The position numbers and the translations under genes are program-made. A stretch of DNA of 64,000 bases from Phytohabitans sp036906915 (GTDB lineage: Bacteria; Actinomycetota; Actinomycetes; Mycobacteriales; Micromonosporaceae): the NCBI RefSeq assembly GCF_036906915.1, contig NZ_JBAKHX010000008.1:1-64000 (forward strand), in the 5' to 3' direction. Below, piece by piece: positions 42,566 to 51,577 of this stretch. A model generated the notes under the pieces. The model made no database searches and was not told where the DNA came from. It saw only the letters and a program-made list of their open reading frames with translations. The stretch's first letter is position 1; each line of letters opens with the position of its first letter.

Positions 42566-44596
42566 GTGAGTCCCAACTTGAGTGTTGATCTTGGGACCTT
42601 CCGGATGGGCGTCGACTTCGGCACCTCCAACACGGTGGCGATGCTGGGTTGGCCCGACGGCCGAGCCCGGCCGGTGCTGTTCGACGGCGCACCGATCCTT
42701 CCCTCGGCGGTCTTCGCCGACCAGTCCGGCGAGCTGCTCGTCGGGCGCGACGCCGTCGTCGCCGCACTGTCCTATCCGGAGCGCTTCGAGCCCTACCCGA
42801 AACGCCGCATCGACGACGGCATGCTGCTACTCGGCGACCGGGCGATGCCGATCGGTGAGGCGATAGCGGCCGTGCTGCGCCGGGTCGTCGTGGAGACCCA
42901 GCGAGTCGCCGGCCAGTGGCCGTCTCAGGTGGCTCTGACGTATCCAGCGGCGTGGGGCGCGCGCCGGCGAGCCAGCCTCCTCGAAGGCGCCGCTCGCGCC
43001 GGTATCACACACCCGCAGCTCATCCCCGAGCCGCTCGCCGCCGCGCACCACTTCGCAAACCTGCTCGGCGACCGCCTGCCGGCCGGTGGGCACCTGCTCG
43101 TGTACGACTTCGGCGCCGGCACCTTCGACGCGTCCGTGGTCCGCCGCACCGGTGAGGGCTTCGCCGTGCTCGCCTCGGAGGGCCTCGCCGACACGGGCGG
43201 GCTCGACATCGACGCGGCGGTCGTGGCGCACCTCGGCGCGGTGTACGGCGGGCGGTACCCGCAGGCCTGGCAGCGACTCCTACAGCCGACCTCCCCGGCT
43301 GACCGGCGACACAGCCGGCAGCTCTGGGACGGGGTACGGGCAGCCAAGGAGTTGCTGTCGCGAACCTCGTCGGCGGTCGTGCACCTGCCGCTGCTCGAAC
43401 AGGACGCGCCGCTCACCCGGGAACAGCTCGACGAGCTCGCCCGGCCGATCGTCGACCGCACCGTCACCGCCGCCCGCAGCGCGCTGCTCGACGCGGGGGC
43501 AGACCTCCGGCAGCTGGCCGGCGTGGTCCTGGTTGGTGGCGCCAGCCGCATGCCGATCGTCGCCACCCAGCTGCACCGGGTGCTCGGCATCGCGGCCACC
43601 GCACTGGAGCAGCCCGAACTCGTCGTCGCCGAGGGCAGCCTGCTCGCCGCCGCGCCAACGCGCGCCAGCGAGGCTGTCCCAGTACTGGAAAAAGTGGCAC
43701 CCCCGGCGGCGGCCAGCCCTCCGACCAGGCCGCTGAGCCCCGCACCGGGGAATAGCGAGTCCCCTACGGCTGTGATGCAGGCCGTGCGTGCGGTCGGGCC
43801 GCTGGCTGAGGCCGCGCCGCCGCCCGCTGGGCGGCGGCGAGCGGTGCTGGCGGTGGTGGCGGGCGTGGCCACCCTGATCGTGCTGGTGGGAGCCGGCCTG
43901 TTCGCGACCAAGCTGGTGCCGCTGCCCTTCCGCGACCGCGACAACGGCTCCCTGGAAGCCGGCGACGGCGACGGGAGCTTCCAGACGCCGTCACCCGGGG
44001 CCAGCGGCGCTCTCGTGGGAGCCCTACCGAGCGGGGCGGCACCGAGCGGCGGCGTGCCGTCCGGCGGAACCAGCGCGAGCGCCGGCACCTCACCCCGGCC
44101 CGCCGGCTCGGGCTCGACCCGCCCCAGGACGACGCCGGCAAAGCCGAGCGGGGGCGGGATCAAGGGCACCCCGCTTGCCCGGTACCGCAACAGCGACCCG
44201 CCGCTGGAGTGCGAAGGCATTGGCATACCGCTGACCAACAGCGCCAAGTCGGGGACCCTGCCGGAGGTCCCGCTGAGTGCCTGCACGGGCGGCCCGACGG
44301 TCAAGTCCAGTGGTGGCTGGAGCGTGACCTGGTTCGTCGACTACGAGAACTACTACTACAAGAGCCGGTTCGTGGTGGAGCTGTACGAGTGCGGCGGCGG
44401 GCTGGTCAAGAAGGTCGACACGGGCGTGGTGGAGAAGACCGGCGAGATCGACCACGACGTCAACATGAACACGAGCGGTATCTCGGGGCAGCACTACACG
44501 AAGACCAGGCTCGTCTCGCTGCACCTGCGCCTCGACGGGGTGGTGTGGACCAACACGAGCAACCCCGTCGTGACGACGGCCTGCACCAGCATCTGA
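42566..44596 (+). CDS. Membrane-anchored Hsp70-like protein
   Basis: A 676-residue protein with an Hsp70/actin-fold ATPase domain in the first ~370 residues: MGVDFGTSNTVAML (phosphate 1), VYDFGAGTFDASVV (phosphate 2), and VVLVGGASRMPIV (adenosine loop). The DnaK substrate-binding domain is missing. After a Pro-rich linker there is a membrane helix (about 425-447), a long Gly/Ser/Pro stalk, and an extracellular domain of about 140 residues with cysteines (ECEGIGIPL, SACTGGP). This domain set occurs in actinobacteria but its function is not known. GTG 42566 is used; ATG 42605 is another candidate. Confidence 0.88.
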   Translation: MSPNLSVDLGTFRMGVDFGTSNTVAMLGWPDGRARPVLFDGAPILPSAVFADQSGELLVGRDAVVAALSYPERFEPYPKRRIDDGMLLLGDRAMPIGEAIAAVLRRVVVETQRVAGQWPSQVALTYPAAWGARRRASLLEGAARAGITHPQLIPEPLAAAHHFANLLGDRLPAGGHLLVYDFGAGTFDASVVRRTGEGFAVLASEGLADTGGLDIDAAVVAHLGAVYGGRYPQAWQRLLQPTSPADRRHSRQLWDGVRAAKELLSRTSSAVVHLPLLEQDAPLTREQLDELARPIVDRTVTAARSALLDAGADLRQLAGVVLVGGASRMPIVATQLHRVLGIAATALEQPELVVAEGSLLAAAPTRASEAVPVLEKVAPPAAASPPTRPLSPAPGNSESPTAVMQAVRAVGPLAEAAPPPAGRRRAVLAVVAGVATLIVLVGAGLFATKLVPLPFRDRDNGSLEAGDGDGSFQTPSPGASGALVGALPSGAAPSGGVPSGGTSASAGTSPRPAGSGSTRPRTTPAKPSGGGIKGTPLARYRNSDPPLECEGIGIPLTNSAKSGTLPEVPLSACTGGPTVKSSGGWSVTWFVDYENYYYKSRFVVELYECGGGLVKKVDTGVVEKTGEIDHDVNMNTSGISGQHYTKTRLVSLHLRLDGVVWTNTSNPVVTTACTSI

Positions 44597-44628
44597 GCCG
44601 CCGGGTCGGCGGTGGGAGACTCACAGGC

Positions 44629-45189
44629 GTGATAGGGACGCTGAAGACCGAGCCCGCCCGCACCCGGCCCGACCTGCTGGCCGCGCCCACCACAGCGGCG
44701 CTCGCCTCATGGGGCGACGACGACGTGCTGGTCGCGCCGATCGACCCGGAGCTCGCCGATACCGTCGCGTTCTGCGAGGCGTACGAGGTCGCGCTGGACG
44801 CGTCGGCCAACTGTGTCGTGGTGTCGGGCAAGCGCGAAGGCGCCGTGCGCTACGCGGCCTGCGTGATCCTCGCGACCACCCGCACAGACGTGAACGGTGT
44901 GGTGCGGCGGATGCTCGACGTGCGCAAGGCGAGCTTCGCCCCGATGGCGGAGGCGGTGGAGCTGACCGGCATGGAGTACGGCGGCATCACGCCCGTCGGG
45001 CTGCCGGAGGGCTGGCCGATCCTCGTGGACTCGCGGGTGGTCGCCACGCCGTACGTGATCATCGGGTCCGGGGTACGGCATAGCAAGATCGCCCTGCCTG
45101 GTGCCGCTCTCGCGACACTGCCCGGCGCCCAGGTGGTCGATGGCCTGGCGAAGGCCGTCGATACCGTTTCACGTGAATCAAACGGCTAG
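44629..45189 (+). CDS. YbaK/ProX-type aminoacyl-tRNA deacylase
   Basis: A 186-residue trans-editing protein. The family hydrolyses mischarged tRNAs, such as Cys- or Ala-tRNA-Pro. Motifs: VVSGKREGAVRYAACVI, the VRKASFAPMAEAVELTGMEYGGITPVGLP region and GSGVRHSKIALP. GTG 44629 lies after a GGGAG at a long distance, so the start is less sure. It is convergent with proS, overlapping by 12 bp; the prolyl-tRNA link supports the editing role. The 3' end contains a parS-like sequence encoding VSRESN. Confidence 0.88.
   Translation: MIGTLKTEPARTRPDLLAAPTTAALASWGDDDVLVAPIDPELADTVAFCEAYEVALDASANCVVVSGKREGAVRYAACVILATTRTDVNGVVRRMLDVRKASFAPMAEAVELTGMEYGGITPVGLPEGWPILVDSRVVATPYVIIGSGVRHSKIALPGAALATLPGAQVVDGLAKAVDTVSRESNG
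45166..45179. promoter_or_regulatory. Degenerate parS-like site
   Basis: GTTTCACGTGAATC differs from parS at one base (T for A near the end). It overlaps the 3' ends of two convergent genes about 22 kb from the parS cluster, rightward of oriC. Confidence 0.5.
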
Positions 45190-46890
45190 GTCCTCCACGC
45201 GGACCTCCTCGCGAGTTCCGGTCCGGCGGTTGCGGAGCTCGACGTAGCCGTCGGTGAAGCGGCGGCCTAGGACGATCGTCTGGGGGATGCCAATCAGCTC
45301 GGCGTCGGTGAACTTGACGCCGGGCGACGCCGCCGGGCGGTCGTCGACCAGCACCCGGCGGCCCTGTGCGGCCAGGCTGGTGGCCAGCTCGACCGCCGGG
45401 CCCAGCAGGTCGCGGCTCGTGGGGATCACCTGGACGTCGCAGGGCGCGACCTGCGGGGGCCAGGCGAGACCCTGGACGTCGTGGTGCTGCTCGGCGATCG
45501 CCGCCACCGCCCGCGAGACGCCGATCCCGTAGCAGCCCATGGTCGGGCGGACGGGCCTGCCGTCGGGGCCGAGCGCGTCGACACCGAACGCGTCGGTGAA
45601 CCGGCGGCCCAACTGGAAGATGTGTCCTATCTCGACACCCCTGCGCATCGTCAGCGTGCCGACCCCGCAGCTGGGGCAGGGGTCACCGGCCCGCACCTGC
45701 GCCGCCTCGATGGTGCCGTCCGGGGTGAAGTCGCGACCGCACACCACGTTGACCGCGTGCCGGCCGGGCTCGTTGGCGCCGGTCAGCCAGGCCGTGCCGG
45801 GCACCACGCGCGGGTCGACCAGGTAGCGCAGGCTCACCTTCTGCGGCCCGATGTATCCGCGAACCAGGTCGGGCCGGCTCTCCCAGGCGTCGAACAGCGC
45901 CACCGCCGCGGGATGCAGCGCCGCCTCGACCCGCTTGAGGTCGACCTCGCGATCGCCGGGTACCCCGATCGCCAGCACCTCGGGCTCGGCGCCGGGCCGC
46001 GTGACGGTGAGTACGACGTTCTTGAGCGTGTCGGCAGCCGTCCAATCGCCCCGGCCGCCGAGCCGGCGCGCGTTCGCCAGCTCCACGAGCGACTCGATCG
46101 CCGGCGTGTCAGGAGTGTCGTGGACGGTGATCGGCGGGTGCGCGTGAGGGTCGCCGGCGGGTGGCGCAACGGTGGTGACCGCCTCGGTGTTCGCGGCGTA
46201 CCCGCAGGCCGTGCAGCCGACGAAGGTGTCTTCGCCCACCGGCGTCTCAGCCAGGAACTCCCCGGACGCCGAGCCGCCCATCGCGCCCGACACGGCCGCG
46301 ACGATCGTGTACCGCAGCCCCAGCCGGTCGAAGATCCGCTGGTATGCGCCGCGGTGCTTCTCGTACGCCTCCCGCAGCCCATCGTCGTCCAGGTCGAACG
46401 AGTACGCGTCCTTCATCAGGAACTCTCGTCCGCGCAGCAGCCCCGCGCGCGGTCTCGCCTCGTCACGGAACTTGGTCTGCACCTGGTACACGATCACCGG
46501 ATAGTCCCGGTACGAGGAGAAGAGGTCGCGCACCAGGAGCGTGGCCATCTCCTCGTGGGTGGGCGCCAGCAGGTGATCGGCGCCCCGACGGTCCTGGAGC
46601 GTGAAGATGTCCGACCCGTACTCCGCCCACCGTCCACTGGTCTCGTACGGCTCGCGCGGCAGCAGCGCGGGGAAGGAGACCTCCTGACCGCCGATGGCGG
46701 TCATCTCTTCGCGGATCACCGTGGCGACCCGGTCTAGCACCAGCTTGCCCAGCGGCAGCCAGGTGAAGCCGCCCGGTGCCGCGCGCCGGATGTAGCCGGC
46801 CCGCAGCAGGAGGCGATGGCTCGGCACCTCTGCCTCGGCGGGCTCCTCGCGCAGGGTACGCAACAGGAGGGTGGACATCCGCAGCAGCAT
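45178..46890 (-). CDS. proS: Proline--tRNA ligase
   Basis: Class II synthetase of 570 residues. Motif 2 (TKFRDEARPRAGLLRGREFLM) and motif 3 (PTMGCYGIGVSR) are clear; between them a ~180-residue insertion with TACGYAANTEAV marks the bacterial-type (editing INS domain) enzyme. ATG 46890 gives MLLRMSTLLLRTLRE; ATG 46878 is possible. Divergent from the SGNH hydrolase gene, with a palindrome in between, and convergent with the deacylase-like gene. Confidence 0.96.
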   Translation of the reverse strand: MLLRMSTLLLRTLREEPAEAEVPSHRLLLRAGYIRRAAPGGFTWLPLGKLVLDRVATVIREEMTAIGGQEVSFPALLPREPYETSGRWAEYGSDIFTLQDRRGADHLLAPTHEEMATLLVRDLFSSYRDYPVIVYQVQTKFRDEARPRAGLLRGREFLMKDAYSFDLDDDGLREAYEKHRGAYQRIFDRLGLRYTIVAAVSGAMGGSASGEFLAETPVGEDTFVGCTACGYAANTEAVTTVAPPAGDPHAHPPITVHDTPDTPAIESLVELANARRLGGRGDWTAADTLKNVVLTVTRPGAEPEVLAIGVPGDREVDLKRVEAALHPAAVALFDAWESRPDLVRGYIGPQKVSLRYLVDPRVVPGTAWLTGANEPGRHAVNVVCGRDFTPDGTIEAAQVRAGDPCPSCGVGTLTMRRGVEIGHIFQLGRRFTDAFGVDALGPDGRPVRPTMGCYGIGVSRAVAAIAEQHHDVQGLAWPPQVAPCDVQVIPTSRDLLGPAVELATSLAAQGRRVLVDDRPAASPGVKFTDAELIGIPQTIVLGRRFTDGYVELRNRRTGTREEVRVEDLAV

Positions 46891-46933
46891 TGCCGCAGCG
46901 TAAGCAGCATCGCACTCTGAGGGGCACCGATTT

Positions 46934-46953
46934 TCCTCGCACCGGTGCGAGGA
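46934..46953. promoter_or_regulatory. Perfect 20-bp palindrome between proS and an SGNH hydrolase gene
   Basis: TCCTCGCACC followed directly by its reverse complement GGTGCGAGGA, 8 nt before the GTG start of the SGNH hydrolase. Could be an operator or an RNA hairpin in the 5' region of that gene. Confidence 0.5.
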
Positions 46954-46961
46954 TTGCCTGC

Positions 46962-47726
46962 GTGCGGTGGCGGAATTTCGTAGCAGTTGGGGACAGCTTC
47001 ACCGAGGGCATGGACGACCCTTACGCGGACGGCACCTATCGGGGCTGGGCCGATCTGGTGGCGGGCACCCTGGCGGGGATGGCGGGCGGTGACTTCCGGT
47101 ACGCGAACCTCGCGGTTCGAGGGCGGCTGTTTCCGCAGGTCGTATCCGAGCAGATCCCGGCCGCGCTCACCATGCGGCCCGACTTGGTGAGCTTCGCGGC
47201 CGGTGGCAACGACGTGCTGAGGCGCAACTTCGACCCGGCTGTCCTGATCGAGCGGTTCGACAAGACGGTGAGCGAGGTACGCGGCACGGGCGCCGACATG
47301 GTGCTCTTCCGGTTCGCTGGGTTGCGGCTGCCGGCGCAGCGGCTCGTCTCGGCGCGGGTGGCGGCGCTCAATCAGGCGGTCGCGGAGACCGCTGAGCGGC
47401 AAGGCGCCAAGCTGGTCGACCTGCCCAGCGACGAGGCGTTCCGCAACCCACACATGTGGAGCATCGACCGGTTGCACCTTTCGGCCGCGGGGCATCAGCG
47501 GGTGGCGGCGCACGTGCTGACCGCGCTCGGCCTGGCGCCCGACCCGGACTGGCTGGCGGCACCGCCGGAGCACGTACGCCAGCCGTGGCTCGCGGCTCGT
47601 GGCGCCGATCTTGCTTGGGCCGGCCGCTACCTCGCCCCGTGGATCAAGCGGCGGCTGACCGGCCGCTCCTCAGGCGATACCGTGACGGCTAAGCGGCCCA
47701 CTCTGGAGCCGATCACGTTCGAATAA
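46962..47726 (+). CDS. SGNH/GDSL hydrolase family protein
   Basis: A 254-residue SGNH hydrolase: AVGDSFTEGMDD (block I, catalytic Ser), RYANLAVRG (block II Gly), AAGGNDVLRR (block III Asn) and DRLHLSAAGHQRV (block V with Asp and His). No signal peptide is seen from the GTG 46962 start; the upstream frame is antisense to proS. GAGG lies about 9 nt upstream. The family deacylates lipids, sugars or esters; the substrate is not evident. The next gene starts 19 bp later. Confidence 0.9.
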   Translation: MRWRNFVAVGDSFTEGMDDPYADGTYRGWADLVAGTLAGMAGGDFRYANLAVRGRLFPQVVSEQIPAALTMRPDLVSFAAGGNDVLRRNFDPAVLIERFDKTVSEVRGTGADMVLFRFAGLRLPAQRLVSARVAALNQAVAETAERQGAKLVDLPSDEAFRNPHMWSIDRLHLSAAGHQRVAAHVLTALGLAPDPDWLAAPPEHVRQPWLAARGADLAWAGRYLAPWIKRRLTGRSSGDTVTAKRPTLEPITFE

Positions 47727-47745
47727 AGTGCCCGGAGCGTGACTC

Positions 47746-49008
47746 ATGAGGCGGCGGAACGTCTTGGGCGCGGCGGCGGCCTTGGGCCTGGTCGGGTGTA
47801 CTGACCCTGAGCCGGCGGCATCGAGCACGCCGCCGCTGATTCCCACGGACTGGACCAGTGTACGGGCGCAGTTCGCAATCGATCGAAACGTCGCCCATCT
47901 GACCACTTTCGCGCTCGCTCCGCACCCGGCGGCGGTGCGGGTGGCGATCGAAAAGCACCGCGCCGGGCTCGACGCGGATCCGATCGGCTATCTGCACGAT
48001 CACGAGCAGGAGCGAGACGCGGCCGTCGCCGCCGGTGCCAGCGGATACCTGGGGATCCCGGCCGAGCAGATCGCGTTCACCCACTCCACGACTGCGGGGC
48101 TCGGCCTGCTGTACTCCGGGCTGCGGCTGGCGCGGGGCGACGAGGTGCTCACCACCGAGCACGACTTCTTCTCCACGCACGAGGCCCTGCGCCTGCGGTC
48201 CGAGCGTGACGGCGTGACCGTGCGCCGGGTGCGGCTCTACGCCGATCCGGCGGCGGCCAGCGTCGACGAGATCGTGGGCAACCTCGTGCGGGCGGTCACC
48301 CCGCGCACCAAGGTGGTGGCGGTGACGTGGGTGCATTCGAGCACCGGCGTCAAGCTGCCGGTCCGCGCGATCGCCGACGCTCTGCGGGGCCGCGGCTCGC
48401 TGCTGTGCGTCGACGGCGTGCACGGGTTCGGCGCGGAGGACGCCGACCTGGCCTCGCTCGGCTGCGACTTTCTGGTCTCGGGCTGCCACAAGTGGCTGCT
48501 CGGCCCGCGCGGCACCGGCCTGATCGCCGGCACGCCCGCCGGCTGGGAGCGTTACCTGCCGATCGTCCCGCCGTTCCAGGCGGAAAGCTTTGCCGCCTGG
48601 TTCGGGCAGGCGGGCACGGCACCACCGCCTGGTCCAGCCGCCAGCCCTGGCGGATACCACGCCTTCGAGCACCGGTGGGCGCTCGCCGACGCGTTCGGTT
48701 TCCACAAGGCGATCGGCAAGAGCCGGGTCGCGGCGCGTACCAGGGAACTGGCGACCGCCCTCAAGGACGGTCTGGCCGGTGTCAGCAAGGTCCGCCTGGT
48801 CACGCCGAAGACCCCGGAGCTGTCCGCTGGCATCGTGTGCTGCGAGGTGGCCGGTCTGGCCCCGGGGGCGGCGGTCGAGCGGCTGCGCGAAAGCAAGGTG
48901 ATCGCCAGCACGACGCCGTACCAGCGGACGTTCCTGCGGTTCGGAGCGACGATCGCCAACGACGAGTCCGATGTGGAGGCCGCTCTGAAGGCCGTGCGTG
49001 CCCTTTAG
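47746..49008 (+). CDS. Class V aminotransferase-fold PLP protein with lipoprotein signal
   Basis: A 420-residue PLP-enzyme fold. The N-terminus, RRRNVLGAAAALGLVGC, reads as a signal peptide with lipobox LVGC at the first mature Cys, so it would be anchored outside the membrane. Core motifs: AFTHSTTAGLGLLYSGL, VTWVHSSTGVKLPV, LCVDGVHGFGA and VSGCHKWLLGPRGTGL with the PLP lysine. It resembles isopenicillin-N-epimerase-like enzymes. An extracytoplasmic PLP enzyme is unusual because the cofactor is cytosolic; export through Tat with a double-Arg start (RRR) is one possibility. Confidence 0.85.
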   Translation: MRRRNVLGAAAALGLVGCTDPEPAASSTPPLIPTDWTSVRAQFAIDRNVAHLTTFALAPHPAAVRVAIEKHRAGLDADPIGYLHDHEQERDAAVAAGASGYLGIPAEQIAFTHSTTAGLGLLYSGLRLARGDEVLTTEHDFFSTHEALRLRSERDGVTVRRVRLYADPAAASVDEIVGNLVRAVTPRTKVVAVTWVHSSTGVKLPVRAIADALRGRGSLLCVDGVHGFGAEDADLASLGCDFLVSGCHKWLLGPRGTGLIAGTPAGWERYLPIVPPFQAESFAAWFGQAGTAPPPGPAASPGGYHAFEHRWALADAFGFHKAIGKSRVAARTRELATALKDGLAGVSKVRLVTPKTPELSAGIVCCEVAGLAPGAAVERLRESKVIASTTPYQRTFLRFGATIANDESDVEAALKAVRAL

Positions 49009-50228
49009 CTCATGGCGTGGCGGAGGGTCACCAGGCCCGGCACCTGGGTGCGAGAGATGACCTGGCCCGTCAGCGGGTCGTGTGCGGTCACCTCGCCGTC
49101 CTGGCCGACGTAGACGCGGCTGTCGCCGACGAGGGCGAGGCCGCGCACCTCCGAGCCGGTCGACCAGCGGACCGGCTTGTCGCTCGACGGCACCACCACG
49201 ACCTTTTGACCGGCGCCTACCACGAGGCGCCGCCCGTCGGGGGTCAGTGCCGCCGCGGCGGTGCCGCCGTCGAGAGGCGCGGGCAGGTTGCCGGTACGGG
49301 TCACCGCCAGCGCGGCGGGATCGATCTCCGCGTACGCCCCGGTGGTGGTGTCGACCACGGTCAGGCGGCTGCCGTCGGCGCTGAGCGCGATCGCGTGCCC
49401 CGCGGCGGCCCGGGAACCGAACGGCTCAGGCAGGTCGACGCAGTACGCCCAGCGCTCGGTGAGATGCAGCGCGTGCACGAACGCGTGGACGTGCGGCGCG
49501 TCATCCCGTGCGCCGGCGACCAGCTCGCGGGTGTGCAGGTGGTCCGGCTGGTGCGTGTACAGCGTGAAGAGTTGCCGCCGCTGCGGGTCGTACACCGCCT
49601 GCCGTCCCTCGCCGCGCATCTCCTCCTCGGCACCGGCCGGTACGGCCGTCTTGAGGCGGGTCGACAGCGGCTGCACCGCCTTCGCCCGCAGGTCGATCTG
49701 GCGCACCCGATACCGGTCGGGCCGGGCCGGCGGCAGGTAGTCGAGCACGAAGAGGAAGGTGCCGGACGCGTCGAACGCCTCCGGCTCGAGGTACCCGGGC
49801 AGGTCGAGGCGGACCCGCTCGCCGCTGCTGTCGGCGACCACCAGCGTGGTACGGCTGCGCGGGCGGGACGGGTTGGTGAGCGCGAGCAGGCGCCCGTCCG
49901 GTGACAGCACCCGCGCCTCGAGCCGGTCCTTGAGCGTGCCGCCGGTGACCTGCGTCCCGTCCGGCAGGCGGTGTGTCGACAGCGTCGTGCCGGTACCGGT
50001 CCAGCCGGCGCGAGCAAGCTGGGACCAGTCGGCCGTCACCACGGAGGGCGCCGCCGGCACGGTGGTGCGACCTGTGCCGGCGTCCACGACGGACAGCCCG
50101 GCTTCGGTCTCCACGAAGAGCTGATCGCCCCGGCGGGCGGGGGTTGGTTCGCCTCGTTTCTCGGTGCAGCCAGCGAGCCCTACCAGGGCGAGGGCGAGCA
50201 CAGCGCGTCGCGTGGTCATGCGCCGCAT
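49005..50228 (-). CDS. Lipoprotein with propeller-like repeats
   Basis: A 407-residue lipoprotein: MTTRRAVLALALVGLAGCT has a lipobox LAGC. The rest alternates short beta-strands with repeats such as LSPDGRLLALTNPS, FDASGTFLFVLDYL, LSADGSRLTVVDTT and LTPDGRRLVVGAG, typical of YncE/WD-like beta-propellers. It overlaps the end of the convergent PLP lipoprotein gene by 4 bp. A role as a surface binding protein is inferred. Confidence 0.8.
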   Translation of the reverse strand: MRRMTTRRAVLALALVGLAGCTEKRGEPTPARRGDQLFVETEAGLSVVDAGTGRTTVPAAPSVVTADWSQLARAGWTGTGTTLSTHRLPDGTQVTGGTLKDRLEARVLSPDGRLLALTNPSRPRSRTTLVVADSSGERVRLDLPGYLEPEAFDASGTFLFVLDYLPPARPDRYRVRQIDLRAKAVQPLSTRLKTAVPAGAEEEMRGEGRQAVYDPQRRQLFTLYTHQPDHLHTRELVAGARDDAPHVHAFVHALHLTERWAYCVDLPEPFGSRAAAGHAIALSADGSRLTVVDTTTGAYAEIDPAALAVTRTGNLPAPLDGGTAAAALTPDGRRLVVGAGQKVVVVPSSDKPVRWSTGSEVRGLALVGDSRVYVGQDGEVTAHDPLTGQVISRTQVPGLVTLRHAMS

Positions 50229-50412
50229 CCCGCAGCCGCCACAAAGCGGAGGGAGCGCAGCGACCGGAGCGACTGGCGGCTACAGGGAGGCTTCGGGGCG
50301 CATGACCCGCGCGAGCGGAGGCGAGCGCCAGCTAACTCAGTCATGTCGGGGAAGAGCCGCACCAACCCCCGGTGGTTCCACAGCGGTACCGTGCCGCCTC
50401 GTGGGACAGGCG

Positions 50413-50949
50413 ATGCGGGACTGGGGCGGTGTGATCGGCGTCTCAGTCTGTGCGTTGCCGGTCGTGGTGGCGCTGGTCGCGGCGCTGGCGAAGTGGCGAC
50501 AGAAGCGCGGGGTGCCGGCTCGCGCCGCCTGGTGGCGCAGCGTCGCTGAGGTCGGTGCGGTCGCCGGCACGCTGCCCTGGATCTGGATGATCCTGACGCC
50601 GGGCGACGGGCCGCGCCGGGTGCACCTCGTTCCCCTGCGGGATCTCGCCGCTCAACTCGCCGGCGACCCCGGAACGGCGGTGGTTCAGGTGGGCGGCAAC
50701 CTGCTGGTCTTCGCCGCGCTGGGCTTCTTCGCCCCGATACGCGTCGCCGCGCTCGCTGGCCCGCTCCGGCTGGCCGCCTTGGGCGCCGCCGGTTCGGTAG
50801 TGGTGGAGGTCACTCAGTACGCCATCGATCTTGGCCGGGTGTCCTCAGTGGACGACGTGCTGCTCAATGCGGTCGGTGCGATGCTGGCGGGGCTCGCGTC
50901 GCGCCGGTGGTGGCAGGATGATGTGACACGCCCGTTATGTACGAGTTGA
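50413..50949 (+). CDS. VanZ-like family membrane protein
   Basis: A 178-residue protein with about four hydrophobic helices, including VIGVSVCALPVVVALVAALA. The family hallmark is near GGNLLVFAALGFFAPI and SSVDDVLLNAVGAMLAG, with acidic residues in the last loop. VanZ-like proteins are associated with teicoplanin resistance in enterococci, but most relatives have unknown functions. ATG 50413 is a choice between weak sites; GTG 50401 is in frame. Its end overlaps the TetR gene. Confidence 0.82.
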   Translation: MRDWGGVIGVSVCALPVVVALVAALAKWRQKRGVPARAAWWRSVAEVGAVAGTLPWIWMILTPGDGPRRVHLVPLRDLAAQLAGDPGTAVVQVGGNLLVFAALGFFAPIRVAALAGPLRLAALGAAGSVVVEVTQYAIDLGRVSSVDDVLLNAVGAMLAGLASRRWWQDDVTRPLCTS

Positions 50950-51566
50950 CAGTTGGTTACGCTGACCAGGTGACGGTGGAGCAACAGCAGACGACGCCGG
51001 TAGTGCCCCGCAGGCGCACCAGGCGCGACGAAATAATCGAGATCGCCGTGGGCCTTTTCGCTGCTCGCGGCTATCACGGTGTGTCCATGGACGACATCGG
51101 CTCGGCGGCCGGCGTGACCGGTCCCGCGCTCTACCATCACTTCGCCGGCAAAGAGGCGATGCTCGTCGCGGCCCTGATCCCGGTGAGCGAGGGCCTGCTC
51201 GAAGGCGGCCGCACGCGGGTCTCCCAGCACGACGGCAACGCCCGGAGTGCGCTGGAGTCGCTCATCGACTTTCACGTCGAGTTCGCGCTCGCCAACCCGG
51301 CCGTGATCGCACTGCACCTGCACGAGCTCGACCGGCTGCCGGAAGAGCCGCGCCGGCAGATCCGCCGCCTCCAGCGCCTTTACGTGGAGGAGTGGGTCAA
51401 CGTGCTCACCTCGCTGCGGCCCGAGCTGTCCGCGGGCGAGGCGCGCGTGCTGGCGCACGCCGCCTTCGGCCTCATGAATTCGACGCCGTTCCTGGGCGGC
51501 GAGGTCGACCGGGAGCGGCGGGCGGGCCTGCTGCGCGTGGCGACGCTCGCGGCGCTGCTCGGCTGA
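50937..51566 (+). CDS. TetR family transcriptional regulator
   Basis: A 209-residue repressor with the TetR N-terminal HTH: DEIIEIAVGLFAARGYHGVS then MDDIGSAAGVTGPALYHHFA. The C-terminal ligand domain includes an FHVEFALANPAVIALHLHEL segment. The GTG at 50970 is an alternative start. It lies 11 bp before the biotin carboxylase gene, so control of fatty-acid or acyl-CoA carboxylation is a reasonable guess. Confidence 0.9.
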   Translation: MYELTVGYADQVTVEQQQTTPVVPRRRTRRDEIIEIAVGLFAARGYHGVSMDDIGSAAGVTGPALYHHFAGKEAMLVAALIPVSEGLLEGGRTRVSQHDGNARSALESLIDFHVEFALANPAVIALHLHELDRLPEEPRRQIRRLQRLYVEEWVNVLTSLRPELSAGEARVLAHAAFGLMNSTPFLGGEVDRERRAGLLRVATLAALLG

Positions 51567-51577
51567 CGGAGTCACGC

